Shown one piece after another: positions 1 through 9,090 of a stretch of 64,000 bases of DNA. How positions within the stretch are numbered: the stretch's first letter is position 1; the number at the start of each line of letters is the position of its first letter. The DNA is from Pyrrhosoma nymphula (lineage: Eukaryota; Arthropoda; Insecta; Odonata; Coenagrionidae), in assembly GCA_963573305.1 (NCBI GenBank), contig OY754329.1:147013266-147077265 (forward strand), in the 5' to 3' direction. Below the pieces are notes generated by a model. The model ran no database searches. It saw nothing but the letters and a program-made list of their open reading frames with translations, and was not told the origin of the DNA. The position numbers were made by a program, and so were the translations under genes.

Positions 1-232
1 GGAGGAATAGAAAAAGGAGTGCAAAGGAGACAGAGCTAAGGGAGGGAGGGATAGGAAAAAGAAGAGTAAAGGAGAGAGAGAGGTAAGGAAAGGAGGGACA
101 GAAAAATAAGAGGAAAGGAGAGTGGGAGAGATAACGGAGGGAGGGAAAGAAAAAGAAGAGGAAAGGAGAGTGTGAGAGGTAAAGGAGAGGGAATGGAGAG
201 GGGGGATAGAAAAAGAGGAGGAAAGAAGAGAG
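1..232. repeat. Degenerate ~46-bp purine-rich minisatellite, cut by the window edge
   Basis: The + strand is almost all A and G. Similar blocks begin near 1, 44, 91, 137 and 185. Each block has a GGAGGGA-type start, a middle like AGAAAAAGAAGAGGAAAGGAG and an end like AGTGnGAGAGGTAA. That gives about five diverged units of roughly 46 bp. The array probably continues left of the window. The open frame starting at 172 runs through it and is low-complexity, not a gene. Confidence 0.6.
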
Positions 233-586
233 TTCATATGAGAAATTCCAATAAGCTTAGTAAAGGAAGCGGCAAAGTAGGAGGCGAACGGAAGCCGTGG
301 TTGAGCAGCGCAGCTCGAGCTTTACGGATTAAAACGAGAGCAGCCGCTGTCGCACTTTCAACCGAACCGGGGCCCTGGAAAACCCCGGTCGCAGTTACGC
401 TCCGGAATAGATACTTTCGTCTTGTTGCGGTGCGTCATGAAACTCTGTAGCCGATTGAAAGAATTAACAAAGAAAATGATAGTCATTTGCTCTCATCCAA
501 ATGGCCAATTTGCGTTATATTATACGCAGTAAGGAAATATCAAAAATATTTCATGTACAATATAAGAACCTATAATGCTAAATGGG
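233..586. other. Unique spacer, no gene seen
   Basis: Mixed-composition DNA, with a CpG-containing stretch at about 290-430 that then becomes AT-rich. No recognisable coding, RNA or repeat signal. Confidence 0.4.
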
Positions 587-790
587 GGTCGTGGTGGACT
601 AGTGGGTAGAGCGCTGGGCTACCAACCGGAGAGTACCGGGTTCAAATCCGAGTTAAAGCTCTCTGGAAAATCCTCCGAAAGTCCTGACGGTGCGACTGTC
701 TGATTGTCAAATCTTTGTGGAAAATCGCAGGTGGCCCAGGGAAAGGAACTGCCCCCCCTACCCTGAATGCGTGAATTTCATACACATTAT
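587..790 (+). mobile_element. tRNA-derived SINE copy
   Basis: The head at about 587-655 looks like a tRNA. It has a box-A-like stretch (ACTAGTGGGTAGAG) and a good box B (GGTTCAAATCC), spaced as in a tRNA. It is not an intact tRNA: the sequence after the T arm does not close an acceptor stem and runs into a non-tRNA body. The body contains GCAGGTGGCCCAGGGAAAGG and then AACTGC. A related order (GCAGGTGACTCCATTAAAG, then TTACTGC) occurs in the SINE at 34379-34555, so the two probably belong to one family. Target-site duplications were not found and the 3' end is approximate. Confidence 0.6.
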
Positions 791-799
791 GATAAGCTT

Positions 800-2500
800 A
801 GTACGGGGTGAGCTCTACTCTCACCCATCAAAAATCAACCTTCGGGTTAAAACACTGAGTCAGAGAAAGTAAGATAATGATAAATGCATGATTTGTCCAA
901 GGGTGCATTTAAGGAGAATATCGCTCTAAATTTTGTCATAAAATGCTAAAACAAACCTTAAAGGGTAAGTAACACATTTGAACGCAAGAGTCTTAAAAAA
1001 ATAATCTTTTATTGATCAACCGAAACTTATTTTATTAAAAAATATTTATTTTATTTACATGTAGCGTAAGCGGTCACGAAAATCTATTTGTGAATCGGTG
1101 ACATTTCATAAACGGGACGTATGCATTAAACTCATTACCCTCGACTAATGCTAGATACACCCGATTGAAATCTGTTTTTGTTCACTCAAGCGGCAAGAGC
1201 GCGAAATATTGACGCAGAGCACTACCAATCGGAACATGAAGGAAGCCATTCGAGAGAAACTAAGTCTAGGCGAGTAAATAGCGAGGTTTTACCGTGCACA
1301 TTTATCACACCGTTACCCCAAGACCAACTCTCAGCATTAAGCAAGAATTTGGTAGTAGAGAATAAAACTTACTGTTTCTCTAAATGAGCGACATGTAATC
1401 GTACATCGGAAAAAAAATTCTCTGGGAACGTCACAAAATTTGGTGGTTCCGAGATCTACGGCCAACTACGTAATGGAAATGTGACGAAAGCATAAGATTG
1501 TTCATAATTTGTCATGTAATTTCAGGATACTTCAGGTATACGTGCAGGGTGAATTTTCAGGACAATGTTTTAAATGGTTTTTCAGAGTAAACCTCAAATT
1601 ATATTTTATTTAGTTAAGTGCTTATAAAACTGCTCTTGTTTATAGAATTTTCTAAAAACTACATATCTGGAAAAATATTGATTATAGAATTATCTAAAAA
1701 CTACATGTCTGGAAAACATTTTCCCAATTTTTCACTTGGGAAGATAAATCATTCTCATGTCACATGAAAATACACGTTATGATAAGCTTTAAATGATATA
1801 TACGTTCTAAAATTTTCACATTTTTCTTTTATGACTTAACATATGCTGAGCCCGGTAAAATAAAGCAAGATACAATGCCTGATGGGAGCCAGTTATCAGT
1901 TCAATATAACGGCATTACGAGGATTTCAGCAGGATAAAGCTCCCATAAAAGTATCACCGAATGTTCGGTAATAATTGATGCATTTGTACTTAGAGCAGAG
2001 ATAGGTTAACAGTGCAAGGGAGACAATAGTATTAAGATAAACATCGTGAAAGTATTTAGAGTTTTCCACTGAATTGTAAATCACAGTTATCCCACATACT
2101 GCTTTACAAGTACAACGAAAACAAGATGGAGCAGATTATTATCTCAGCTACCAAAGTTGCACAGAGTAAATTTATCAAAACCTCTCGAAAAGAAGCAAGG
2201 GGAAGTTTTTGATGATACGCGTGAGTCTCAACAATTCGTAACTTTTTAAGCATGAAAATCATTTGATAAAAATTACCTGAAGTAGAATGATTTTATGTAA
2301 TGATTATTCACTATTTATCCAACAAAGATGCCGATGGTGAGCTTCACTTATGCCTATTATTTATCATAAAGATACCTCTTATGCAGTAGGATAAGTCCGG
2401 CCTAGGGGTTTTATTTTATTTCCCAAGATTCACGACAAACGTGACGTATAATACAACTTTTTTTAAAACAACTCTAAGGTTTTGTCGAACCGGTCCTTGA
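800..2500. other. AT-rich intergenic DNA, no gene seen
   Basis: No coding or RNA gene is supported. The only structure noted is the tandem duplication at 1640-1724, listed separately. Confidence 0.5.
1640..1724. repeat. 42-bp tandem duplication
   Basis: Two adjacent copies of about 42 bp start at 1640 and 1682. Both run TTATAGAATT, then TCTAAAAACTACAT, then TCTGGAAAA, with a few substitutions. It looks like a simple local duplication. Confidence 0.75.
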
Positions 2501-2639
2501 CGCAGCAAGTTTTACAGCAGGCGTAATCGGATTTCGCTAGGATAATGTGAAAAAATCAGCGACCGGCAATCAACCAGCTCAAACAAACTAGGCGCTAATA
2601 AAAGCAACATGGAGGGTGCAAGTGTCTCAAAGCTGAAAA

Positions 2640-3005
2640 TCCAATGGGAGACGTTGGGATAAAAATGATACCAAGATAGGCGGGGATGAGGAAGGCGGGC
2701 GAGAGGCCCGGGGAGGAAACCTTGATACCAAGGGAGGAAGATGTAAGGCGGATGAGGGGGAGGGCAGCGAAAGTGGAACACAGAGAGACAGACGGGCGAG
2801 AGGCGGCTGGCGAGAGAAGGGGGAGAGGTACGTAGAGAGGCTATGCGAGGACACTCTCGCCTTCCGACGCGAAGAAGAAATGGATAGGGGATGAGGAAAG
2901 GAAAGCCGGAAACAAGAGGGGGAGTGGAGTAATGGGGGAAGAGGGTCAGGGAAGGAGGTGTAAGGAGAAAGTGAATGAGGAGGAGTGGAAAGAGAGGTTG
3001 AAAGT
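2640..3005. repeat. Polypurine tract (+ strand)
   Basis: Long G/A-dominated + strand rich in GAGG, GGGAG and AGAGAG words. The overlapping reverse-strand frame (166 codons from 3012 to 2512) is a low-complexity Ser/Pro/Leu translation of the complementary pyrimidines and is not supported as a gene. Confidence 0.6.
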
Positions 3006-3009
3006 GTAA

Positions 3010-3720
3010 CATATGATCGCTACAGGCAAAAAATGTGAATTAATCAAATTACAAGCCGACCTTCTCGGCTTCACATTATCTGTTCCAATGTATACACCCA
3101 ATGTATAAACCAGCCTACGGTTTACTAATATACATTTTCTTGAACAAATAATGACATAGATGTTATCCCTTGAGCCCCTGCTATGTATGATATGTAGCTT
3201 ATGTACTTCTACACTATCAACTGCTTATAATTAGGGCTCTTAGACCGATAAAGGCCCCATCCTTATATGTGAGCTCTCCGGCCTTCATAACACTTTGAAG
3301 GATTAATGCACATATCTCCAACAGTGAGTGAAATCCTAGCTAAACAACGTCCTAAAACCAAATATGAGGTCCTAGGACCTTCATTATATCACCTAGGTCC
3401 TTTGCAATGCTATCATCTTCCCACGTGCAGAATTTGAAGATAATCAGTTCATCGCTTTGTCCGTATTGAGAAAGCAAACAAACTCCTTAGTTAATATCTT
3501 ACTAAGAAACTTGTTACTTTCATTTTAATTTTAAAACTAAGCTCGTATTAGCATAGAGGAGTTAGTTATGCTTATTGTTTGGAGGATTGTTGACAGATTT
3601 CTGGAAGTAGAAGGCGTCAACAGCTCTCCAAATATTTAAAGATAAATAAATTAAAGCTTTTGTATCTCATTTATTTATTAAAAGTTGTTTGATTATAAAA
3701 GGAACATTATTTGGTGAAAT
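3010..3720. other. AT-rich spacer, no gene seen
   Basis: No coding, RNA or repeat structure recognised. Confidence 0.4.
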
Positions 3721-3915
3721 GAGGAGGGATGATAAAAATTCGACATTACTACGAGCAAAATTAGGACCATTTTCTCCTTTCTTATCCTTAACTTACTTAT
3801 AAGACGTTACGCACACGACTTACCACTAAGCGGAAAGGAGACTACCCAGAGGGACTCAAACCTGGGGCTCCCGAATTAGCAGACGACGTCTTCACTCCGC
3901 CACCACCAAGGCCGA
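3720..3915 (-). mobile_element. tRNA-derived SINE copy, reverse strand
   Basis: Read on the - strand from about 3915, there is a tRNA-like head. It has TTGGTGGTGGCGGAGTG as a box-A region and GGTTTGAGTCC as an exact-type box B, 35-40 nt apart. The body continues to about 3720 and contains CCTAATTTTGCTCG followed by AATGTCGA and TTATCATC. A similar order of words (CTTAATTTTGCCCT, AAGTCGCC, TTATTATC) ends the copy at 6850-7040. The shared non-tRNA tail is the main reason to call a SINE family and not a decayed tRNA. Confidence 0.6.
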
Positions 3916-3959
3916 CGAAGTACAAGGAGGAGATTTTGAAAAAAAGAGTTGGAAGGAAT

Positions 3960-4560
3960 GTTTCTCGGATGGAGGACAAGGACGGACCAAAATGGTGGGA
4001 CGGTGTAACCCGTTGGGGGAGTGAGTGGGGGTTGGGAATGTTGTGGATAGGAGGAGAGAAATGTTTTTAAGGGGACAAAGGGGTGGGTGGGTGAAATGCT
4101 AAGGGAGGCGGCATGTGATGATAGGGGGCGGAAGGAGGGCGAGATGAGGGGGGTGAGGAGACTGTGGTGGTGGGGTGGGGAGGAGGATGGAAGGAAGGAA
4201 ATGGAAGACGAAGCAGTGGCAGAGGGGGGCTGGGGGGGGGCGTCTCTTAGGCCGTGAGGTTGAGTCAGGCCAGCAACGTCTGCCGACTCCACGGTTCCAC
4301 CGCTCCTTCCCTCTCTATTGATCCCGCTCACCGCCAGTCCCAAGAGTGGAGTTGAGAGAGAAAGCAGCGAGATGAAGAGAGAGAGAGAAATAAAGGAAGA
4401 GAAGGGAAGAGAGGAGAGAGGGAGCATTCCTGGAGGATGAAGAGACGGAGATTGTGGAGGAAATGGAATAGGAAGAGCGGAGGAGGGGGAGGGAGGAATC
4501 TTGAGGATGAAAATGGATAGGGGACCGAAGGGGATCTCTTTCCACGCCCTCCCCACTTCC
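3960..4560. repeat. Polypurine tract (+ strand)
   Basis: About 600 bases with strong purine bias on +, including G runs and GA microsatellite (GAGAGAGAGAG around 4375-4390). It begins just downstream of the SINE at 3720-3915. The 226-codon reverse frame across it is repetitive Ser/Pro/Leu and is not a credible protein. Confidence 0.6.
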
Positions 4561-4599
4561 GAAATAGATGCCCCACACCACGCCCCTAACCCGCCATTT

Positions 4600-4765
4600 T
4601 ATTCTCCTAACCTCCCTCTCTCCATATTCCCCTTTGCTGCACGTGATGGTGGTTGAAGTTATTTAATCGAATTACGAAACGTGAATATAGAGAGAATACG
4701 TAATAACCCAAACAATATTTGTTATATATTGATCGGTTTCGATGTAAAGACATCATAATTATAGG
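4600..4765 (-). mobile_element. Decayed Penelope-like element end with hammerhead-type motif
   Basis: On the - strand, 4755 down to 4730 reads ATTATGATGT, CTTT, ACATCGAAACCGATC. GATGT and ACATC can pair as stem II, followed by GAAAC and a short palindromic stem III segment. This matches the layout of the better-preserved hammerhead motifs at 13.0, 14.0 and 42.9 kb, but CUGAUGA is degraded here. No flanking duplication or 3' terminal box was recognised. PLEs carrying hammerhead motifs are established knowledge. Assigning this copy is inference. Confidence 0.45.
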
Positions 4766-4792
4766 AGCAGAAAATTGTATAGTAGCTTCTAT

Positions 4793-4863
4793 TGGAATAA
4801 AAAACTTAACTTTGTGATTTTCTCAAATATATGTGAAACCACAAAGTTAAGTTTTTCATTCCA
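4793..4863. repeat. Inverted repeat, 24-bp arms
   Basis: Arms at 4793-4816 and 4840-4863 match with one mismatch around a 23-base loop. Weaker outward similarity (TAGGAG on the left, CTCCTA on the right) suggests a larger decayed fold-back of about 4760-4900. Confidence 0.7.
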
Positions 4864-4909
4864 ACATGAATCGATTTCACCAAATTACTCCTAAAACTAC
4901 CAATGAGAA

Positions 4910-5560
4910 GTTTTGGCATCAAGACTCGTCAGTCTAAATTAGTTGGAGCAAGATTTTTCTGTAGTAATAATAAATATTATATTCGTAGTTTGCTTTAAAG
5001 CTAAAAGCAATTGCGATCAGCATCAAGAATATCCAATCATATTAATGGCGCAAAACATTTGTAATTATGATTGAAAATCTTAGATAGTAATTAGATACAT
5101 ATGTATAAATGACCCTTTAAATTGACTTATTTGTCTCATACATTACCCTGAAAACGCTGACACAACCTGATGTTTTTGGGATTTTGTAATGAGCATTACG
5201 GTGAGTAATAAATTTTTTTTAATTGAGAAAACATTTACATACACAGTGTTAAATTTCTAACGCTATCTGTGCGTCAACATTTCCTCAGCGTTTAAAAAAT
5301 TCTCATGGAGCGCATAGCCGTTTAATATTCCATGTAAAATGGCTTCTGTTTTCTGGCAAAAATCTCAAAATGTAGTTCAATAAGTGGTTGATACTTTGAT
5401 ATTAATAGAGAGGTGAGATTTTTTTCTTCATGAGGCTAGATTAATTGAATTTCAGTGCAGATCTACCTCGTATACACAACCTTGACGGGATTCTGGGCTA
5501 AGTAACTTGATGGAATCTCGGCATGAGGATAAAGAAAGAACATAGATTATGTATGTAATA
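4910..5560. other. AT-rich spacer, no gene seen
   Basis: No coding, RNA or repeat signal recognised. Confidence 0.4.
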
Positions 5561-5564
5561 TACA

Positions 5565-5672
5565 TCAACCGGTTTCTATACTGTAATAATCTTGTACCTC
5601 TTAAGATGATACGCTAACACCGAAACAGGTCAGCTTACACAACATTAAACCTTTTGTGGAATATTATTATGT
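5565..5672 (+). mobile_element. Possible decayed Penelope-like fold-back end
   Basis: The + strand holds AAGATGATACGCTAACACCG, then AAACAGGTCAGC, resembling a hammerhead core with GAAAC and GGTC. About 55 bases upstream, ACCGGTTTC gives the same kind of core on the - strand. The opposed pair recalls the fold-back PLE copies at 13-17 kb, but divergence is high and no duplication was found. Confidence 0.35.
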
Positions 5673-5689
5673 ATTTCCCTCCATTAAAT

Positions 5690-6320
5690 CTCACACTCCC
5701 TCTTTGTTAAACCTCCCCTCTCATTTCCCCCTTCTGCAAATCTATTTTTCCCTCCACAATATCGCTCCAATCCACACACATTCCCATCCCCTCCCTCTTT
5801 CTCTCTGTCCTTTCTGCCGCTGCCATCTTCGACCCCGGCCACCACGATGGGGTTGGAGAGGGGGAACGTCCCATGCTGCTGGGCCCGATGGGGGCTCGTT
5901 CCATAAATCGTACAGGGGGGGGGAGGAGAAGAGGGAGTCAAAAGGGGAGGGAAAGTAGAGAGAAATGGAGGAGGGTAGGGTAAGGGATGGGATGTCCCCT
6001 TGGAGGACGACATAGTGGAGTGGTGGTGGGTGGGAGAGGATGAAGCGTGGGGGTTGGGGATGAGGCTAGAGAAAGCTCTCCTCTCTAGCAAAAACATCCA
6101 TGGACTTCTTCCTCTCCGTCCCTTTACGTGCCCTCTGAAAACCTCCTTCCTCCTCCTTCCCCACAAGTCCCTTACCACCGCAAAGGATTCCTCCCCGCCT
6201 CCCCCTCTCCCTAACTCTCCACTCAGACTCCATGGATTCCTTTCCTCAACCCTCCCTCCCTTCTCTTCACTACTTCCTCCTCCTCACCCCTCCTCACCCC
6301 GCTCCCTCCATGGCGAGACT
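5690..6320. repeat. Alternating polypyrimidine/polypurine/polypyrimidine tract
   Basis: Pyrimidine-rich + strand at about 5690-5830, purine-rich at 5900-6070, then pyrimidine-rich at 6100-6320. All open frames here, on both strands, are low-complexity Ser/Pro or Gly/Glu/Arg and are not supported as genes. Confidence 0.55.
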
Positions 6321-6339
6321 GCTCCGAGAAGATTTGGTT

Positions 6340-6450
6340 GATAAGTGCGAAATATTTCACGGACTAAATAACTTCCGTGACCAAGACTCGAACCCGGATC
6401 CCTCGATATCGCGCTGAGAGCTTTAGCCTTTTTAGCCACCAAGGCGTTCT
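6340..6450 (-). mobile_element. tRNA-derived SINE fragment, reverse strand
   Basis: On the - strand from about 6450: CCTTGGTGGCTAAAAAGGC (box-A region), then GGGATCCGGGTTCGAGTC (box B GGTTCGAGTC). After the head comes CACGGAAGTTATTTAGTCCG and GTGAAATATTTCGC. The head resembles those at 3915 and 7035, but the tail differs. It may be truncated or a different subfamily. Confidence 0.5.
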
Positions 6451-6849
6451 TTTCCCCAACGGATCTTCAGTTCACAGTCTGGCCGTTTTGAGTTTCGCTT
6501 TTAACTCGTGGACGGTGGCGCTCAGCGCATAATTCAATTGCTTCCTGTCCGTATATATCTGGCAGTGGTGTACATATTAACGTATTACTTTTTTAAAGCT
6601 CACAAAAATCCACATGGTAGAAAGATATCTCAGTTACATCAACGGCTTGAGGAATTGTCACAATATTGAGGGATATTTTTTTGAGTCCCGGACAACGCGG
6701 AAGATTTTTCCTGCGGAATATTGGCACTAACGTGAACATGTGGGTAATGTCGTTAAGTTAATACCACGACTAGTTCACGGTACCCTCAAAGTATTGGGTC
6801 GATTATAACTGGGGAGGGACCGAAAACTGAGATAATTGTCGCGTTTGAA

Positions 6850-7040
6850 GAAAGATAATAATGACAATGGCGACTTTGTTAAGGGCAAAATTAAGGCTTT
6901 GTAGCCCTCTCTTCCATTTAACCCTTTCACATTAACACCCATGCCCAGAGTGGATGAAAACCCACCCAGCCGGGACTCAACCCCGCGACCTTAAGAGTAG
7001 CTAGTAAGGACTAAACCCCGCCGCCACCGAGACCGGAGGG
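6850..7040 (-). mobile_element. tRNA-derived SINE copy, reverse strand
   Basis: On the - strand from about 7037: TCTCGGTGGCGGCGGGG as the box-A region, then GCGGGGTTGAGTCCCGG with box B GGTTGAGTCC. The body includes GGGCATGGGTGTTAATGTG and ends with CTTAATTTTGCCCT, AAGTCGCC and TTATTATC. That ending is shared in order with the copy at 3720-3915. No clean flanking duplication was identified. Confidence 0.6.
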
Positions 7041-7044
7041 GTAA

Positions 7045-7715
7045 ATGGGTAGGATAGATGGGTAGATTGAAGAGGAAAAGATGGATGGGTGAATACAAAC
7101 TCGATGACTGCATTCTTCTACTCTTAAAGTAAGGATAAGTCTCTCTTACTCGGAGAGAAGGAATTTTCGTAGCAACCATTTTGGCAGAGTTATCTCTGTC
7201 ATTTTTTTCACTTATATCAGGTCTAGAAATATAGAACTGATTAAATTGATGCCTCCGTATCAACCAAACTCAAACTATCTGGATTTTAAAGTAATCTTAT
7301 ACTGGCTTGTGTACTCAAAGTGCCTAAAGACTCCAAACCTAGTCCATCAATCAGCTGTATTACATTTTATGTTCACTCGTAGCGGTTTTTAGCAAAGAAA
7401 GGGGCATTTTTGTCTTCTTGTTTATTTCTTGAAGGATATATACGAGAGGGCAAGCACAGTGAGAAAAGTCTTCACCGGAGAAATCCCTTTTCATTCACTG
7501 CTTTGGGCTAAGGCTGGTTATTTGGGGGAGGCGTCAGAAAACAGATGCTAGTTGCATTATAAACCGTTTTAAATATAACTACCGGGACTTTAAGGCACAT
7601 TTCATTGCTATTATTATCAATAATATTGGCATCTGACAATTCCAGAATTGGCCTACTATTAACGAAGGCCAAGCAAAGCTCCACAGCTAAACGTACCATC
7701 CGACGGATGGATTAC
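7045..7715. other. Spacer, no gene seen
   Basis: Short open frames on - (6991-7263 and 7508-7699) show no recognisable domain or composition signal. Nothing else noted. Confidence 0.4.
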
Positions 7716-7719
7716 TAAT

Positions 7720-7860
7720 CTTGAAGTACTCTCTACATGGCACTCTCACGAATCCACGATTCACTTCACGAGTTCACGATTCCACTGAAAAATCTCCGCC
7801 AAAGCCGGGATTCAAACACGGACCCCTAGATGGGTAGGCATTACTCTGGCCACCTTCCCG
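7720..7860 (-). mobile_element. tRNA-derived SINE-like fragment, reverse strand
   Basis: On the - strand from about 7858: GGTGGCCAGAGTAATGCC (box-A region) and GTCCGTGTTTGAATCCCGG (box B GTTTGAATCCC). The following body has a short-period internal repeat: TCGTGAA, CTCGTGAA and TTCGTGA recur between 7740 and 7785. The body is unlike the other SINE heads in the window. Confidence 0.5.
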
Positions 7861-8099
7861 ATTCCCTCTCTTCAAATCGTCCCGCGGAAAAGCACCCGAC
7901 TTCGGCTCCCCAGCACTGGATTCATCCCCTCATCTCTGTATTTTCATATCCCTCGAAAATGGATAAAATTAAACAGCCCTTCCTGATTCCCTGCAACGAT
8001 TTTTCCAAGGATATGGCGAGGGAGGGGAAGGCATGTGACTGAGTGATGAATCCAGGATTTTTTGGTTTTTATGATAAAAAAGGGCGCTCTTATAGGGTG

Positions 8100-8690
8100 A
8101 AAGAGGAATGGAAGATTCTCTGATTGGACGCGTAGGATCCTGCGATGTGTTACGATAGGAAGAATAGTCCTACGATTCAGTGGATAGACAGATAGGAGAG
8201 GAACATATGGTAGAATAGGTAGGGAAAAGAATACTCCGATTGGACAGTAATGGTAATGCTGTCCTTCAATAGGCTGGATAGAAATAGAGAAGCACTTTCA
8301 AGGATAATATGGGAAAGAGAATTCATATATAGGATGGTTAGGGAAGTAGGATTCCCCAATAGATTAAGTGGGGAGATAGGGTCCTAAGCACACAGTGAGA
8401 AGACAGCGATGGTTTAGTCAATACGATAAATAAGTGGGGTAGGATTAGGTCATTCGATAGGATCATTCGATTATCTTAAAAGGGAAGGAAGCTCTTCCCA
8501 GAGGGATAGGGGTAGAAGATTCTTCTAAAGGCTGGCTCGGCGGAGAGGGTCTTTTGACAGGATTGGTAGGCCACGAGGATGCTACAATAGGCTAGGAAAG
8601 GAGATAGGATATTCCGTTTGGACGAGTAAGGATAGAAAAAGAGTGAGGGGCCTCTCAGATAGGGATGGTTAGGGAGACAGAGTATCACCC
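8100..8690. repeat. Highly degenerate GATAGG-rich repeat
   Basis: Recurrent words suggest an old tandem array. CCGATTGGAC occurs near 8235, with variants CTGATTGGACG near 8120 and CCGTTTGGACG near 8612. ATAGGCTGGATAG is near 8269 and ATAGGCTAGGAAAGG near 8589. GATAGG-type words recur throughout. Spacing is irregular and no clear unit could be fixed by eye. Confidence 0.4.
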
Positions 8691-8929
8691 GAGGAGAGGG
8701 AGAGGATACGTAGATCGCGGAGGAATCATTTGTGGGTTCCGTTACGTCCGTCTGTCCCAACTTTATCGCCGCGATGTGGCCCTTCTCTCGCCAAAATGCC
8801 CTTCCTTCCGTCCACTCTCCTCGCTCCCTGCGATTCCTTTCCCTTTTCAAGAGAGCCTCCGCGTTCATTTTTCTCGGAAGATATCGCTTCGACGGGCGGT
8901 TTGGAGTAATCGGGGATGTGTGTGTGTGG

Positions 8930-9090
8930 GGCGGTAGTGAGGAGACTCAGGGCTTAGAAAAAATCTGGGGGGGTGGGGTAGAGGGGGATGACGAGGGCAA
9001 AATTGGTGGCATGAAGAAGGAGGAAGAGGGAGGCCGTCGCCGGAGAATACACTGAGGAAAAGAAAATAAGAAGATGAAGAGAACCAGAAG
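8930..9090. repeat. Purine-rich stretch with (GT)n
   Basis: Short GTGTGTGTGTG run at about 8917-8928, then GGGG/GAGG-rich + strand to about 9090. The overlapping frames of up to 130 codons lack recognisable domains. Confidence 0.4.

Noticed and set aside
3876..4556. 226-codon reverse-strand open frame, the longest in the window
   Set aside because: It is the translation of a pyrimidine-rich strand (Ser/Pro/Leu repeats) opposite a polypurine tract. Overlapping frames are also open there, as expected from composition alone.
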